Below, piece after piece: positions 43,811 through 55,060 of a stretch of 64,000 nt of DNA (position 1 is the stretch's first letter; each line of letters begins with the position of its first letter). The notes below the pieces were generated by a model that made no database searches, was not told the origin of the DNA, and saw nothing but the letters and a program-made list of their open reading frames with translations. The position numbers and the translations under genes were made by a program. The stretch spans positions 11,876,716-11,940,715 of the forward strand of contig CM070725.1 in the NCBI GenBank assembly GCA_036346275.1, in the 5' to 3' direction. The DNA comes from Otatea glauca. Its lineage: Eukaryota; Streptophyta; Magnoliopsida; Poales; Poaceae.

Positions 43811-45727
43811 TGATAGCATCTAGGCACCCCTCAATTTTATTTTTATATTGTTATGGTTTTGGTATTGATGACTAAGTTAGTAATATTCAAAGCCTAAAGA
43901 AAGTGAGCTGGAACTTATGATGAGATAAGCTGGGACAACAAGATTAAGGCTTTTGATTTATAATTTATGACTTGGAAAGTGTTCTAAGTCAAATAGCGTA
44001 GGTGTTTTGTTTTTGTATAGCTGTCCAAAGAGGACTTTGCACAAGGAAATAGTTTGTTAGGCAAAGCAAAACCGGACCACTTGGAGCAAAAGACACTAAA
44101 TCTTTACCCTCTTGAAAATATACCTTTCAGTTCAACGGACCAAAAATTTCCTATCTATATTCTTGATCATTGCAAACCTTGAATCTATTCTTTGTCAAAA
44201 CTTCCTTTATACATCTGTTTTTTTGATTAAAATATACTCGCTTTCATATCCTCATATTCTGGACAAACATTCCACGAAAATCATCTTAGTCGAAGCTTTG
44301 CCTATGTATGACGGACTAAAATTTTTGGTCAAGCATACATGCATTTTCACTCCTCGATGTCGGACCAAAGATGTCCTAGGTTTTCTGTTCTCAATGAGAC
44401 CAAAAGATTTGGTCGGCATTCCTTTCCTATACAAGTGTTGGTCGGACTAAATCTCGATGTTCTTTTAAATCGAAACCAAAAAAAAAAAGAGGGTATTCTC
44501 TATCTTCAAAAGAAGTCTCTACTCTGAAGCGGACAAAATATTTGTGCTTAATTTCTTTAAAATCGTTGCTAGATTGAAAAGCCAGGATAATTTATATCTA
44601 TAATAGAAAAAGGTTCTTGGCACAAATCTTACATGAAGTCCATGCAACACGGACCAAAAATTTGGTCCAGAAGTACATGTGTCTTCTCTTGATTACCTAT
44701 CTTCTCTAAAGTCCATGTATCACGGACCAAATTTTTGGTCCAAAATACATGTGTCTCTATCCACAGCAAATTTGTTTCTTAGTCCATATATGACGGACCA
44801 AAATTTTGGTCCGCGTACATAGATCTCTATGTCTAAGCAAAATCTTTTGAAAGTCATGTGTAACGGACCAAGTCACTTAGTCGATACTCATATATATCTC
44901 CCGATTGTATGCGGACCATCTTCTTGATCAACCCATATCTGCGGACCAAAATATTTGGTCCGTCGTGAACTCGAAAATTTGGTCCGTCATACACATACCC
45001 GATGTCGCTAAGCAGCGATACATAGTCCATTGACGTGTGTTTTTCTCATTGTTTCGACATCGACACGTCCAGCGGCTCTTTGTAGCAGTGTGTAGCAACT
45101 ATATTCACTCAAAATGGCTATATAAGCATTTCCTAAGCCATCTACCTGAAATATACATGAACTCCTTACATTTTGGCATTGACATATAGCTCTCATTCTC
45201 AAAAAGGAGTCATGCTTCATTTTCACACAAAAATCTTCATCTTCCCTAAGTGTGTAAGCTCCAAGCAAGTGTCTAGTTTTGTGATTTGCATAGTGAACCA
45301 AGAGACAGAACTTGTGCGAGGTTTATTACTCTTGGATCTTGGTGATCCTAGACGGCTTGGAGGAAGTAAAGCAGTGTGACTGTCCAAAGGTGTTTGTGGA
45401 AGGCAAGCTGTGTTTGTGAGAGGTTTGGAACTCACCTCCTTTGGAGAAGTGAAAGAGTTACCCGAGTGAACACGAGCTCTGCGACTAGCTTTGGAGAAGT
45501 GAACTTGGAAGAAGTGCTTCAGCGTGGATTAGGAGTGCGCTCTGAACCATGGGATAAATTCTTTGTCTCTCGGTATCTTCTCTTTTATTGCTTTATTTGT
45601 ATTTGTTTGTTGCTTGATATACGCTTTACTCTTGCTATAAGTTTCTCTCGTTAAAATAAGTTAGTAAATTAAAATTGCAAGAATTTGTGAAATTGCCTAT
45701 TCACCCCCTCTAGGCCATATCGATCCT
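43811..45727 (+). repeat. 3' LTR of the Sirevirus
   Basis: It matches 32022-33945 over its full length. The final ACA of the 5' copy is replaced by CTG-containing flank, so the last few bases are missing or mutated. No target duplication was found. Confidence 0.9.
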
Positions 45728-47300
45728 CTGAGGTAGTTGGTTGCATTTTCTTTGGATTGCTTATACTGGAACCACTTTGTTCCAAGGTGTTGAGGCCAAA
45801 GCTACTCCATACCCCTTTCAAGTATATCGACACTTACACTTAAGTAGTTACTACAATTTTGTTTTCAGATTAGATCCTTTGGACCAAAATTGTTACTTTT
45901 TACATAGTAATCACGTTTCAAGTAAAATAACACTCTTACGTGGACCCTTCCTTGAAGTAAATTAGTCATTAGATGGTTGCATGCTATTGTCTTGTTTATC
46001 CAACCGTATTAAATCTTTGATTTCTATGTCATTTATTTGCCATTTTATTTATCTCACGGTGATTTACACATGTCCTCGTAGCTTGATCACCTAGATAAGA
46101 TTTTTAAGCTCTTATGTATGGATGTGCCAACTTACGCTTTCGTCTTTGTTTTATTGAATGCTCCTTTTTAGATAATATGCTATTAGTATAATAGTCCAAT
46201 TCTTCTGAGGGTCATCCTATGGTTGAGAAATGGCCTACCCTTGCTAATCTTTCATGCTAGCAAAACGACTAGCAATACATTCAAGGGCATAAGTAGTATG
46301 TCAGGCATTGTTGAACTGCTCTAAGAAATCTGAAATATTGCTTTTGTCATTCCTTAAGGCAATCATCTCTCCCTTGCAGTGAGAACACGTCTTCATAATA
46401 TTGTGCACTTGCCGTAGAAGAGTCCTGCATTTGATCTTTTGTCAAAAATGCTTGAGTATGTCACTTTCTCTGTAGCCTATTATAGATTCAACATAACATT
46501 GGTCCATGCTCATTTCTTCCTTTCTTTCTTTGTACTCCTCTACGTTGGTTTGATAACCCTGGTATTCCTCCTGTTCCAAGTATAACCCTCGAAAGCGTAT
46601 ATCAGCTTCACAAGCTTTGGATCATGAGTAAATAACTAGATAGCTTCACCTATTCGTTATTCCTTTTTTTTGCATTGCTTGATGCTTCGTTTTCTACAGA
46701 TTGTTTATAACCTCTTCCAAGTACTATAGCGTAACAAAACCCCTAAACTTAATTGTGTTGTTAATGCTCTATGGGCATAATTCATCTTTGCTTAGTATTC
46801 AAATTCCTAGGCATTTTCATTTTGTAGGCTTTATTTGATTTATTTGGTATTCATCTTTGTATTTTGCTAGCTTTCCTTTGATTGGACTAATGATTGGTCA
46901 TGAATGATCAAGGTGGTATGCGAATGGCTCTGCATTGCGATATGGAAACATGACGTGTTACATGTGTTACTGAACAGTTCCTGCCAATCTATTGGTTCTT
47001 GAAGGATTGTTGCGCAATAGCCGTCTTACTATTGGCGAGTTTAGATTGGTTTAGTTTGCTCATGCAGGTAGGAATAGGTTTGGGCAGATCAAATGTATAT
47101 GGTTTTATTTTTTTAGAAGGTATTAAGCTAAAGCTATATAGTAACCTAAAATCCTGAACCCAATGCCTGTTTTGCTATAGCAAGCCCTTTTTCAGTTTCG
47201 GCTATTGAACAGAGCATGTAGTTTAATTTTTCTCTTTTTGTAAATCAGTTTTGACCACAGTTATATGCTACACTAAATGATCTTGCCCTCTCTTCTATGC
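45728..47300. other. AT-rich sequence upstream of the CDC27-like fragment
   Basis: It looks intron-like or intergenic, with no recognised exon. It may be part of intron sequence copied with the CDC27-like fragment. Confidence 0.4.
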
Positions 47301-47310
47301 ACATATCAAT

Positions 47311-47692
47311 GCGGTTGCTAGCGACACTCTACCTCCACAACAACTAGCCCTATGCTGCGTATCACAGTTTCAAAGGTAATAGCTTCTGCTCACCATGTGA
47401 CTACTCCTATTGTGTAGAAATTCTATGACATGTTTTGAAAATAAAAAGAATGTAAGCATATTATTTGTCCATCTGTTTGGGCATGTTTCCCTTTCCTGTT
47501 TTGCAAATTTTAGTATTTTTTTCCTATTTTGTAATTGAAAGTGGTTACGAGTGATTTATGATTTCCCCCCTATATGCTATGAAGGGAAGAAGTTGCCAGA
47601 ATCCCGGTGCTTGTTTGCTATATCATGCTTTCGAATGAACCTCTTGCAGGAAGCTGAAGAGACTCTGTTTCCGGTCAATGAACCAAACATAG
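47311..47692 (+). pseudogene. CDC27/APC3-like gene fragment with two exons
   Basis: The first exon piece (about 47311-47375) reads LLATLYLHNN, then a TAG stop (47345-47347), then PYAAYHSFKG, ending at a GTAATA donor. The second exon (47585-47692) reads GKKLPESRCLFAISCFRMNL followed by LQEAEETLFPVNEPNI, ending at a GTATAT donor. The junction keeps frame (phase 1). These match the N-terminal TPR region of plant CDC27B/HOBBIT, a scaffold subunit of the anaphase-promoting complex. Presence of the 209-bp intron shows a DNA-level copy, not a processed transcript. The stop, a frameshift near 47312 and absence of other recognised exons mark it as a pseudogene. The gene identity rests on my memory of the family's conserved pattern. 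Confidence 0.72.
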
Positions 47693-48754
47693 GTATATAT
47701 CATGTTTGTAAATATGATTTGTTTCCTGTGTTTATGAAAAGATCTCATCCAATGGCCTTAGATTTTGTTATAAGCGAAACTCAAAAAGTGGCCTGTTATT
47801 GTAGGATGCAATAGATCGTTCCTTATTTATATTTTCAGCACTCAAATGTTATGCTTCATCACTCCAACCATATCCACAGTTATGGACATATTACTGAAGG
47901 TCATAATGATAGATTTGTTTTTTGATAAATTCCAAAATCTCCATGAGTATTTATGTATTGTATAGATCATTGCAGGTAAATTAATTGGAATATCTAACAG
48001 CAAGGTTCTATGCTTTCAACTTTGATTATGTACTACACATCCTTCTCAATCTGTAAAACAATCATAATTTGCAGTGCTTAGACATCCTTCTCTCAAGAAT
48101 GCTGAAATATCATTTCCATCTCTTGGAAACCTCCTCAGAGATTTTTGCTTGCAGCTGTCCTGTTATGAAGTCTGTTCCTAGCCAAAAACTGTAGCGCTTC
48201 ATTCAAAATTGAGAATATGCATGTGGCCAGGTAAATTGCTTATGCTATTTCGTTTCAGTTCTTATGTGTCCTGCATAATTATGCTTGAAAGATAATTTTG
48301 TCCTGATCTTTGTACTGTTTGGGCTGTAGATAATGCTGCCCTCTTCTCGCTATGGTTTTAAATACATTTAGATTCTATATTAGCTATGCTTTCAATCCAT
48401 ACGAATTCAAATGTCACACCAGTCCAGTGCAGCGTAGCGCACTTCTCATCTAGTTGATCTTGTAAAGCTGGAGACTGAAGTAACAGCAGGAACACATGGT
48501 CGTTCTCCTAAGCCAGAAGGGAGTTCAACAAAATTATAGAACGAAGTCGTCGATGGCATATGAACCGTATGACATATCAACAGGGAGGCTTCTTGCATGC
48601 CAACCGGCCAAAACAAATATAAACATGAAATTAAGCTAGGGAGGAATACCTTTGAAGAGGCGCCTTCCTGCTCGAGATTTCTATTTGCTGGAGGATGATG
48701 AGACGTCGAGGTATATAAGTACATATGCAGAATGCGGGATTAACTAATATAATA
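47693..48754. other. Sequence after the CDC27-like fragment, no further exon recognised
   Basis: Splice-like sites occur (for example TTTGCAG at about 48074 and CCAGGTAAAT at about 48227), but the sequence between does not match a family I know. It may be intron or flanking sequence of the copied gene. Confidence 0.4.
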
Positions 48755-49014
48755 CTCTATCTGTTGATTTTTATAAGGCGTTTGTGTATTTCAAAATTCT
48801 AAGTTTATAAATTTTAACCAACAATTATTCGAACAATATATAAATTATATGGCACAAAAGTAATACCGTTATATTTGTATTTGAAAGTATTTTCCTATGA
48901 TTATGATTTTGTGGCTATGAACAAGGTATTATAAAAGAAATTAATGGATAAAGTTCAACTTTAAAGACTGCACTAAGTTAATCGCACCTTATAAAAATCA
49001 ACGAACGGAGGGAG
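48755..49014. mobile_element. Stowaway MITE with TA target duplication
   Basis: The 260-bp element starts CTCTATCTGTTGATTTTTAT and ends with the complement of CTCCCTCCGTTCGTTGATTT. TA flanks both sides (48753-48754 and 49015-49016). The inverted ends continue for about 30 bp (TTATAAGGCG / CGCACCTTATAA). Confidence 0.92.
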
Positions 49015-49384
49015 TAATGTTTACTGGCTTTTTATTTATCATCTTCATCTTGTTTTTCTCTTGATCTCCCTTCTCAAAAGGAAAACTTCTGCAGTTGAAA
49101 CTTGAAACATTCAAAGTCATCAGCGTTTTTTTAAAAAAATACATAGTCTTGGACATTCATCTTTGGAAAAGAAAGGACCAGAGGTTGCAACCAGGGATAT
49201 AAAAGAAACGAGATCCGACAGTAACCTGGTGTACCAGTAGGCCGGTAAAGAAAATATTGGTTCGGAAGATTCCATATTTATATTTTGAATGTAAAATTCT
49301 AAGAAAGTGGTTAGTATTTGCTTTATTGCTAGTGGGCAAGCTAGTGAAAGTATTAATGTTACGCAGAATGCAATGAGACGATAC
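49015..49384. other. Intergenic between the Stowaway MITE and the short-LTR copia element
   Basis: No gene or repeat signature was recognised. Confidence 0.4.
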
Positions 49385-49608
49385 TGTTGGGAAATCACGT
49401 GGTCCAATGAAAAGCCTACGATGATCCCTTAGCCAAAACCCTAGGCGACTACTGTATAAGGAGGAGGGGGTCCCCCTATGTACAAGAAATCAGAAATCAA
49501 TAAAGAATTCGCCGTCGCTCCCCATATACCTATGTGTCTCTCTCTCTGTTCTCCACTTTTAGATCTGTTCGGGAACCCCGGACTATTCGATAGCGAGGTT
49601 CCTTAACA
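49385..49608 (+). repeat. 5' LTR of the short-LTR copia element
   Basis: It runs from TGTTGGGAAATCACGTGG to GGTTCCTTAACA and contains a TGTATAAGG box where the 3' copy has TATATAAGG. Confidence 0.95.
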
Positions 49609-49630
49609 CGTTATCAGCACGAAGCCCCGG
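49609..49630 (+). other. Atypical primer-binding region
   Basis: The bases after the LTR read CGTTATCAGCACGAAGC, not the standard TGGTATCAGAGC. ATCAG is shared, but the rest differs. The tRNA primer cannot be assigned by eye. Confidence 0.6.
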
Positions 49631-49789
49631 AGTTCAGAATTGAAAGGTGAGAATCGATGATTGTATCTAATCGCTGTTGAACCTATGCATGCATCTACCG
49701 TCCGCATCTGTATTATGTTTGCGTCACATGGCATGAAGCTACAGACAGCAACAGTACATGCATCATCTCAGAAAAAAAGGGGAATACGT

Positions 49790-50520
49790 CGTCTCGGTTA
49801 GCACTCCCGCAGCGTGCCGCCGCTGCCGCCGTCCCCAGTCCCGTGCGCCTTGGCTTGCGCGCTCGCAGCACGCCGCTGCACCGCCGCCGGTCGAGCCGCC
49901 AAACATGAAGCTTCGGCCTCGCGGTCTGCGTCGCCTCGGCCGCGTCGCCCGCCACCGCCGCCCGGTCGGCCCACTCAAAGCACCGCCGACTCCGCCGCCG
50001 GCATGAAGCCGCCTCGGTTCCCACGCTTCGCGGCTTGAAACCCGGCTAGCCGCCGCCGCACCGTCGCCGAAGAAGCGGCAGCAGCACCGCACAGCGCCCG
50101 GCGGCGGTGGTATCCTCCGACGCCGGCGGCGCAGACGTCCACGCAGCGCCCAAAGAAGCGGCGCCGAGCAGCGGCGGTGCTCGCTTCGCTTCAGCGGCGG
50201 CGCTGAGGCGGCGCCCGAGCAGCGGCGGCGCCCGCCGCTTCGCTCAGCGAGCGCAGCGCGCTTGAGGCGCGCGCCGACAAGCGGCGCCGCCGCCTCGCAA
50301 GCAGCGGCGGCCTTGAGGCAACGCCCGATGAAGCGGCGCCGCCGCTCGGCAGCGGCGGCGCTGCGGCGACGCCAAGAGGCGGCAAGACTCCGCCCTTCGA
50401 AGCGGAAGCCGTGCCACGCACCTCCCCCTTGCGGCGCCCGCCCGGCGAGCACAGCGATGGCGCGCCTTGCGCTCATTTTTTCGGGAGCTTGCGCATATGG
50501 CGGCTAGGGAAGGGAAACCC
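49790..50520. other. Very GC-rich leader segment of the copia element
   Basis: About 730 bp of CGGCGG/GCCGCC-rich sequence sit between the LTR and gag. Because stop codons are rare here, long open frames occur on both strands, including 237 codons on the minus strand (49763-50476), which I consider a composition effect. An A/T-rich tail (50635-50760) follows before gag. Confidence 0.7.
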
Positions 50521-50927
50521 TAGCCGCCGGTTTTCTTTGGCTTGGTCAGCGCTTTTGGGCTAGGCAGGCCAGGCGGGAGGGGGGTTCCGAGTGGGCCAGC
50601 AATCGCGCACGGCCCAAAGGCCATTCGGCCAAGAGAAAAAAAAAGAAAAGGAAAAGAAGAAAAGAAAAAAAAAAGAAGAGAAAAAAAATTGCAGAAAAAT
50701 TTGAAAAAATTGCCAAAAAATCAAGAAGATTTTTTTGGCTCTGTTTTTTTAATTTTTTCTAGCTTTATTTCTCTGTTTTATGTATATTCTTTATGAATTT
50801 GAATTCATTGCTTTATTTTGTATTTTGCAATGCATAGCAATTTATATTCTATACTTTATGATTTTTACAACCATTCTCTATTAGATTACACGCAGTAATC
50901 TAATGTCGGAATTTTTGAAAACATGCA

Positions 50928-51740
50928 GATGTCCGGCATCGTGAATCGTGAGTTTGAAGAACTGGCCTCGCACGGTCAGAACTACCTCACTTGGCATCGG
51001 ACGTGAAGATCGTTCTTGGGGGCAAGAAGCTCCGTGCAGCGATTGGTCTAGGGTCCTCGCAGGACGTGAAACCTACTGCCGAGCAGAACGATCAAGCCCT
51101 GCATTTTCTTAGGCACCACCTCTCAGCCACTTTGAAGAATGAATACATGGCTGTGGAGAGTGCACATGAGCTTTGGACTGCACTTCAGAAGCGGTTTGAA
51201 AAGCTCAAGTACACCATCTTGCCCCAAGCACAGCAAGATTGGGTGCGCCTGAGATTTGCAGACTTTAAAACATTGGCCGAGTACAATTCTGCCTTGCACA
51301 GAATTTGTACCAATCTCTCCCTATGTGGCAAGAAGATCACAGATGAGGAGAAGATTGAGAAAACTCTCTCCACCTTCCACCCTAATGCTATCCAGAGTGC
51401 ACGGCTATCGTCGGGCGCATACAAGGAGTATAGCGAATTGATTGATGTAATGCAAGTTGCGGAATCGCAAGACAATGTTCTACGCAAGAACTATGTCTCG
51501 CAGCCACCTAGACGAGGCACTGGCACAAAAGTCAATGCCAATAGCTACAAGTGTGAAAGCCCATTAATAGAAAGAAGGGCAAGCGGGGTGGAAAGAGAGG
51601 ACTCGGGCCAAAGGAAAGTCCAAAGCCACGAGTGAAAAGGATGACAAAGAAAAGACACACGCCAAGTGTATGGATAGCGAGAACCAAGCGTGCTTCAAGT
51701 GTGGTACTTGGGGACACCAGTCGAAGATATGTCGAGAATC
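50928..51740 (+). pseudogene. Copia gag with CCHC knuckle
   Basis: A start codon near 50930 opens MSGIVNREFEELASHGQNYL then TW, the 'F..L...G.NYLTW' start of this gag group. A frameshift near 50985 leads to a long open segment (50991-51635) with LRHHLSATLKNEYMAVESAH, ELWTALQKRFE and LAEYNSALHRI blocks (UBN2-type). After another frame break, CFKCGTWGHQSKIC (51691-51732) forms the CX2CX4HX4C knuckle. The protein would package element RNA in an intact relative. Confidence 0.85.
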
Positions 51741-52310
51741 CAAGGAAGTGATCAACATATCGGGCTAAGAGGAAGGAAAGAAAACGCCCCGCAAAGCGCG
51801 CCGCCAATATCGGTGATGATGATGCCATGGATGAAGATACCCCACTTGTCTCATCCTCACAGAATAGCACGGACATCGACGCTGCGGCTAATATTATGGC
51901 AAATGAAGAAAACTTACATCGATGACATAGAAGCGCGAAATTAATGCATATTTCTGATTACATTTAATGCATTTTTTAGATTATGGTTGTTAGCATTTTC
52001 TTTGAATAATGAATTGTAAGCTCTAGAAGAGCATACTTCCCTCATGAATAAATATAAAATTTATTCTTTATTCGATATTCTTCAAATTTTGCAAGCAATT
52101 TTGGATTATTTTGCCTCTATCGATTAGAATTATATTTCTTTGATCTAGAAATCGTAGCGCCCAAATGGAAGAGATATGCATTGTTGATAGTAGCACAACA
52201 AATACCATCTTAAGAGAGTCTAAATATTTCGATCGATCACGAAGAACATTTGGAAAGATTACTACGATCGCAGAGGCGACTCATATGTAATCGGCTCGGG
52301 AAGAGCCACT
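51741..52310 (+). other. Degraded gag-protease junction of the copia element
   Basis: An A/T-rich interval with frame breaks. Around 52165-52300 a protease-like trace (ICIVDSSTTNTILRES) is visible with D-S-S in place of the usual D-S-G/A. Confidence 0.5.
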
Positions 52311-52316
52311 ATTATA

Positions 52317-53458
52317 TTGCCTATGGGTACAACTTTGGTAATCGAAGAAGCCCTTTTGTACCCTGAATCAACGCGCACTCTCTTAAGCTTCAAAGACATC
52401 TGCGCCAATGGTTTTCACGTAGAAACCAATGAAGAAAATGGCAAAGAATACTTGTGCATTGTGAAGCACGCGGTATGTGGAAAAATGGTATTAGAAAAAT
52501 GTTCCTCATATGAATCTGGGTTGTACTACACGAATATTCATGCACCCGAAGTGTATACTTCCTTGAAGACTGTTTTTAGAAGCTCTGAGTTATTTTCTTT
52601 ATGGCATGGTAGATTAGGTCATCCTGGTCTTAGAATGATGAGAAATATAGTGAACAATTCACAAGGTCATGGTATTAATGTTAAAAATTTCCCGAATCAT
52701 TAAGATTTTGTGTGCCCTGCATGTGCCACCGAGAAATTAATAACTAGACCCTCTGTCATGAAAGTGCAAAGTGAAATCCCTGCATTCCTGGAACGCATCC
52801 AGGGGGATATTTGCGGCCCGATTCAGCTCTTGTCAGGGCCGTTTCGATACTTTATGGTGCTCATCGATGCTTCCTTGAATTGGTCGCCTGTATGCTTATT
52901 GTCAACAAGAAACCATGCTTTTGCAAAGCTGATCTCGCAGATCATAAGAATTAAGAATGCTTTCCCTGATCATCGCGTGAAGTCCATCAGAATGGACAAT
53001 GCCGAGAATTTACTTCAAAGGCATTTGATGATTATTGCACGGCAACAGGGATAGCAGTTGAGCACTCCGTACCGCACATCCACACGCAGAATGGACTAGC
53101 AGAAGCACTAATAAAGAGGATTAAATTCATTGCCAGGCCGCTTTTGCAAAGTTGTAACTTGCCCAACACTTGTTGGGGACACGCAGTCCTGCACGCAGCA
53201 GCTCTTATCAATTTCAGACCGTCGGCCTACAACATCCATTCTCCTATGCAGCTTGTGCACGGGATCATCCCGAAGATCTCCCATCTCAGGAAATTTGGGT
53301 GTATGGTATATGTACCTATACCACCCCCTCAGCGGACTGCAATGGGCCCTCTCCGCAAGTCTGGGATATACGTTGGTTATGAGAGTGCATCCATAATCAG
53401 TGTCTGGAACCCATATTTGGAGACTTGCATACTGACCGATTCGCGATTGCATCTTTGA
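52317..53458 (+). pseudogene. Copia integrase
   Basis: The segment opens after the protease with ALLYPESTRTLLSFKDICAN. The zinc domain shows LWHGRLGHPGLRMM and, after a TAA at about 52701, CPACATEK. The core has ERIQGDICGPIQLLSGPFRY and SIRMDNAEN. A frame change near 53055 leads to SVPHIHTQNGLAEALIKRIK and then SHLRKFGCMVYVPIPPPQR (C-terminal region). The acidic residue of the second core motif sits in D-N-A; the third is in the GLAEA block. Confidence 0.88.
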
Positions 53459-54250
53459 CGAGGATCGTTTCCGTCATTAGGGAAGAAATCAACCTTTGGA
53501 TGAAAAATGCCGAGAAATCATATGGCATTCCAGGGATCCCGCATGACCCCGCACTAATGAAGCAAATCAAGAAGTCGAAGATAATTGATTTGCGAATTTA
53601 GCAAATGAATTGCTGATCATTTTTGTGATCCGAAGGCGTGGTTAAGTCGCATGTACCCGCAAGGAATGCACCGAGAGGGTGGAAATACCAAAGAAAATAG
53701 AAGGTATCCTCGGCTGTTGAGGCCTCAAAGAAAAAGAATAGAAATCTGCTCCTCAAACCCAAAGTACCGGAGGCGTGCGAGAAAAGCTGGCGAGAGGACT
53801 TACCACAACCAATCACGAAAATACCCCAAGGAAAGAAGGGAGCCAGTTGAGACACAGCCTGGAAAGAAGCCAACGGAAAGGCAATTCCGGACTTGAATCT
53901 TCCATCTGCGGAAGCCGCGGAAATAATGTGTGCGCACACATAGGCGATGAAAGCTAAAGGAACTTGCTCTGCGATAGGGAAAAGCGGCGAAGAGCAAGTA
54001 GAAGTGCATGAAGCACCCCATGAAGAAATGGCCATAAACTTTGTAATAACGGAGAATCCACGAATAGAGCAATAGCCAGCGTTGATGCATACTTCGCAAA
54101 GAAGATTGCCTTGATCATTGATCATGATCCGAGCTTGCATCTCGCAGAGTGCAAGAAAAGGCTAGATTTGGAAGAATGAAAAAGGCAATCATTGCGAGTT
54201 AGTCTCTCGAACAAGAGAGAGGTGTTTGGGCCGTATGCCGCACACCTCCC
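53459..54250 (+). other. Frame-broken linker between integrase and reverse transcriptase
   Basis: Many short frames, lysine- and glutamate-rich on the plus strand. It corresponds to the poorly conserved hinge of copia pol. No separate gene is supported on either strand. Confidence 0.55.
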
Positions 54251-55060
54251 CATATAAACCCCGTAGGTCACAAATGGGTCTTTGTTCGGAAGAGGAATGA
54301 AAACAACGAAGTTGTAAGGTACAAGGCAAGGCTTGTAGCTCAAGGTTTCACTCAACGTCCTGGAGTTGATTATGAAGAAACCTATTCTCCGGTCATGGGA
54401 GGAATTACCTTTAGATATTTGATCTCAATAGTAGTTAACTTGAAGTTGAGAATGAAGCTAATGGATGTTGTCACAGCATATTTGTATGGAAACTTGGATT
54501 CGGAGATATACATGAAAGTACCGGAAGGAATTCCTATCCCAAACCAAGACGGAGCAAATAGAAACATGTACAGTGTGAAATTGGAGAAATCACTGTATGG
54601 GCTAAAGCAGTTAGGAAGAATATGGTACAATCGATTTAGCGAGTTTCTCTGCAAGAAAGGCTACACAAACAGCGAAGATTGTCCATGTGTGTTTATACAG
54701 TGATCCCCGAATGGATTCTGTATAATCTCCGTCTATGTAGATGACTTGAACATCATTGGGACGGATGAAAAAATTGAAGAAGCATGCTCATACTTGAAGT
54801 CTGAGTTTGAAATGAAAGATTTGGGTAAAACCAAGTTTTGTTTAGGCTTGCAGCTTGAGCATGTCCAAGAAGGAATCTTGGTACATCAATCAACTTACAC
54901 GCAGAAAGTGTTGGAAAGGTTTGGCTTTGAAAAGGCATATCCTGCAAAGACTCCAATGGTCGGAAGGTCACTCCAAGCAGACCTAGACCCATACAGACCT
55001 AGAGAAGAGGGGGAGGAAGTCACGGGAGCGGAATTCCCATATCGAGTGCAGTTGGAGCGC
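54251..55060 (+). pseudogene. Copia reverse transcriptase
   Basis: The frame contains HKWVFVRKRNENNEVVRYKA, RLVAQGFTQRPGVDYEETYS, PV, then a palm block KLMDVVTAYLYGNLDSEIYM and YGLKQLGRIWYNRF. A TGA near 54702 separates it from YVDDLNIIG (54734-54760), the active site. The thumb side has MKDLGKTKFCLGLQLEH. Domain order and motifs are complete apart from the stop, so decay is recent. Confidence 0.93.

Larger units (their letters stand above)
32022..45727 (+). mobile_element. Large Sirevirus-type Ty1-copia element
   Basis: Two LTRs of about 1.92 kb flank a 9.9-kb interior in the order primer-binding site, gag with zinc knuckle, protease, integrase, reverse transcriptase, RNase H, a long downstream region with an extra ORF, and polypurine tracts. 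Integrase before reverse transcriptase makes it Ty1-copia. The extra ORF, two AAAGGGRGAGA tracts (about 43479 and 43797) and LTR palindromes fit the Sirevirus (Maximus) lineage. All genes carry stops or frameshifts, so this copy is not autonomous. Confidence 0.9.

Noticed and set aside
49763..50476. 237-codon minus-strand open frame
   Set aside because: It lies in very GC-rich DNA with few stop codons and is low-complexity Arg/Ala/Gly; plus-strand frames there are open too. No domain or start context supports it.
53598..54140. 180-codon minus-strand open frame within copia pol
   Set aside because: It overlaps the pol hinge on the opposite strand; aromatic-rich, no domain. Treated as chance.
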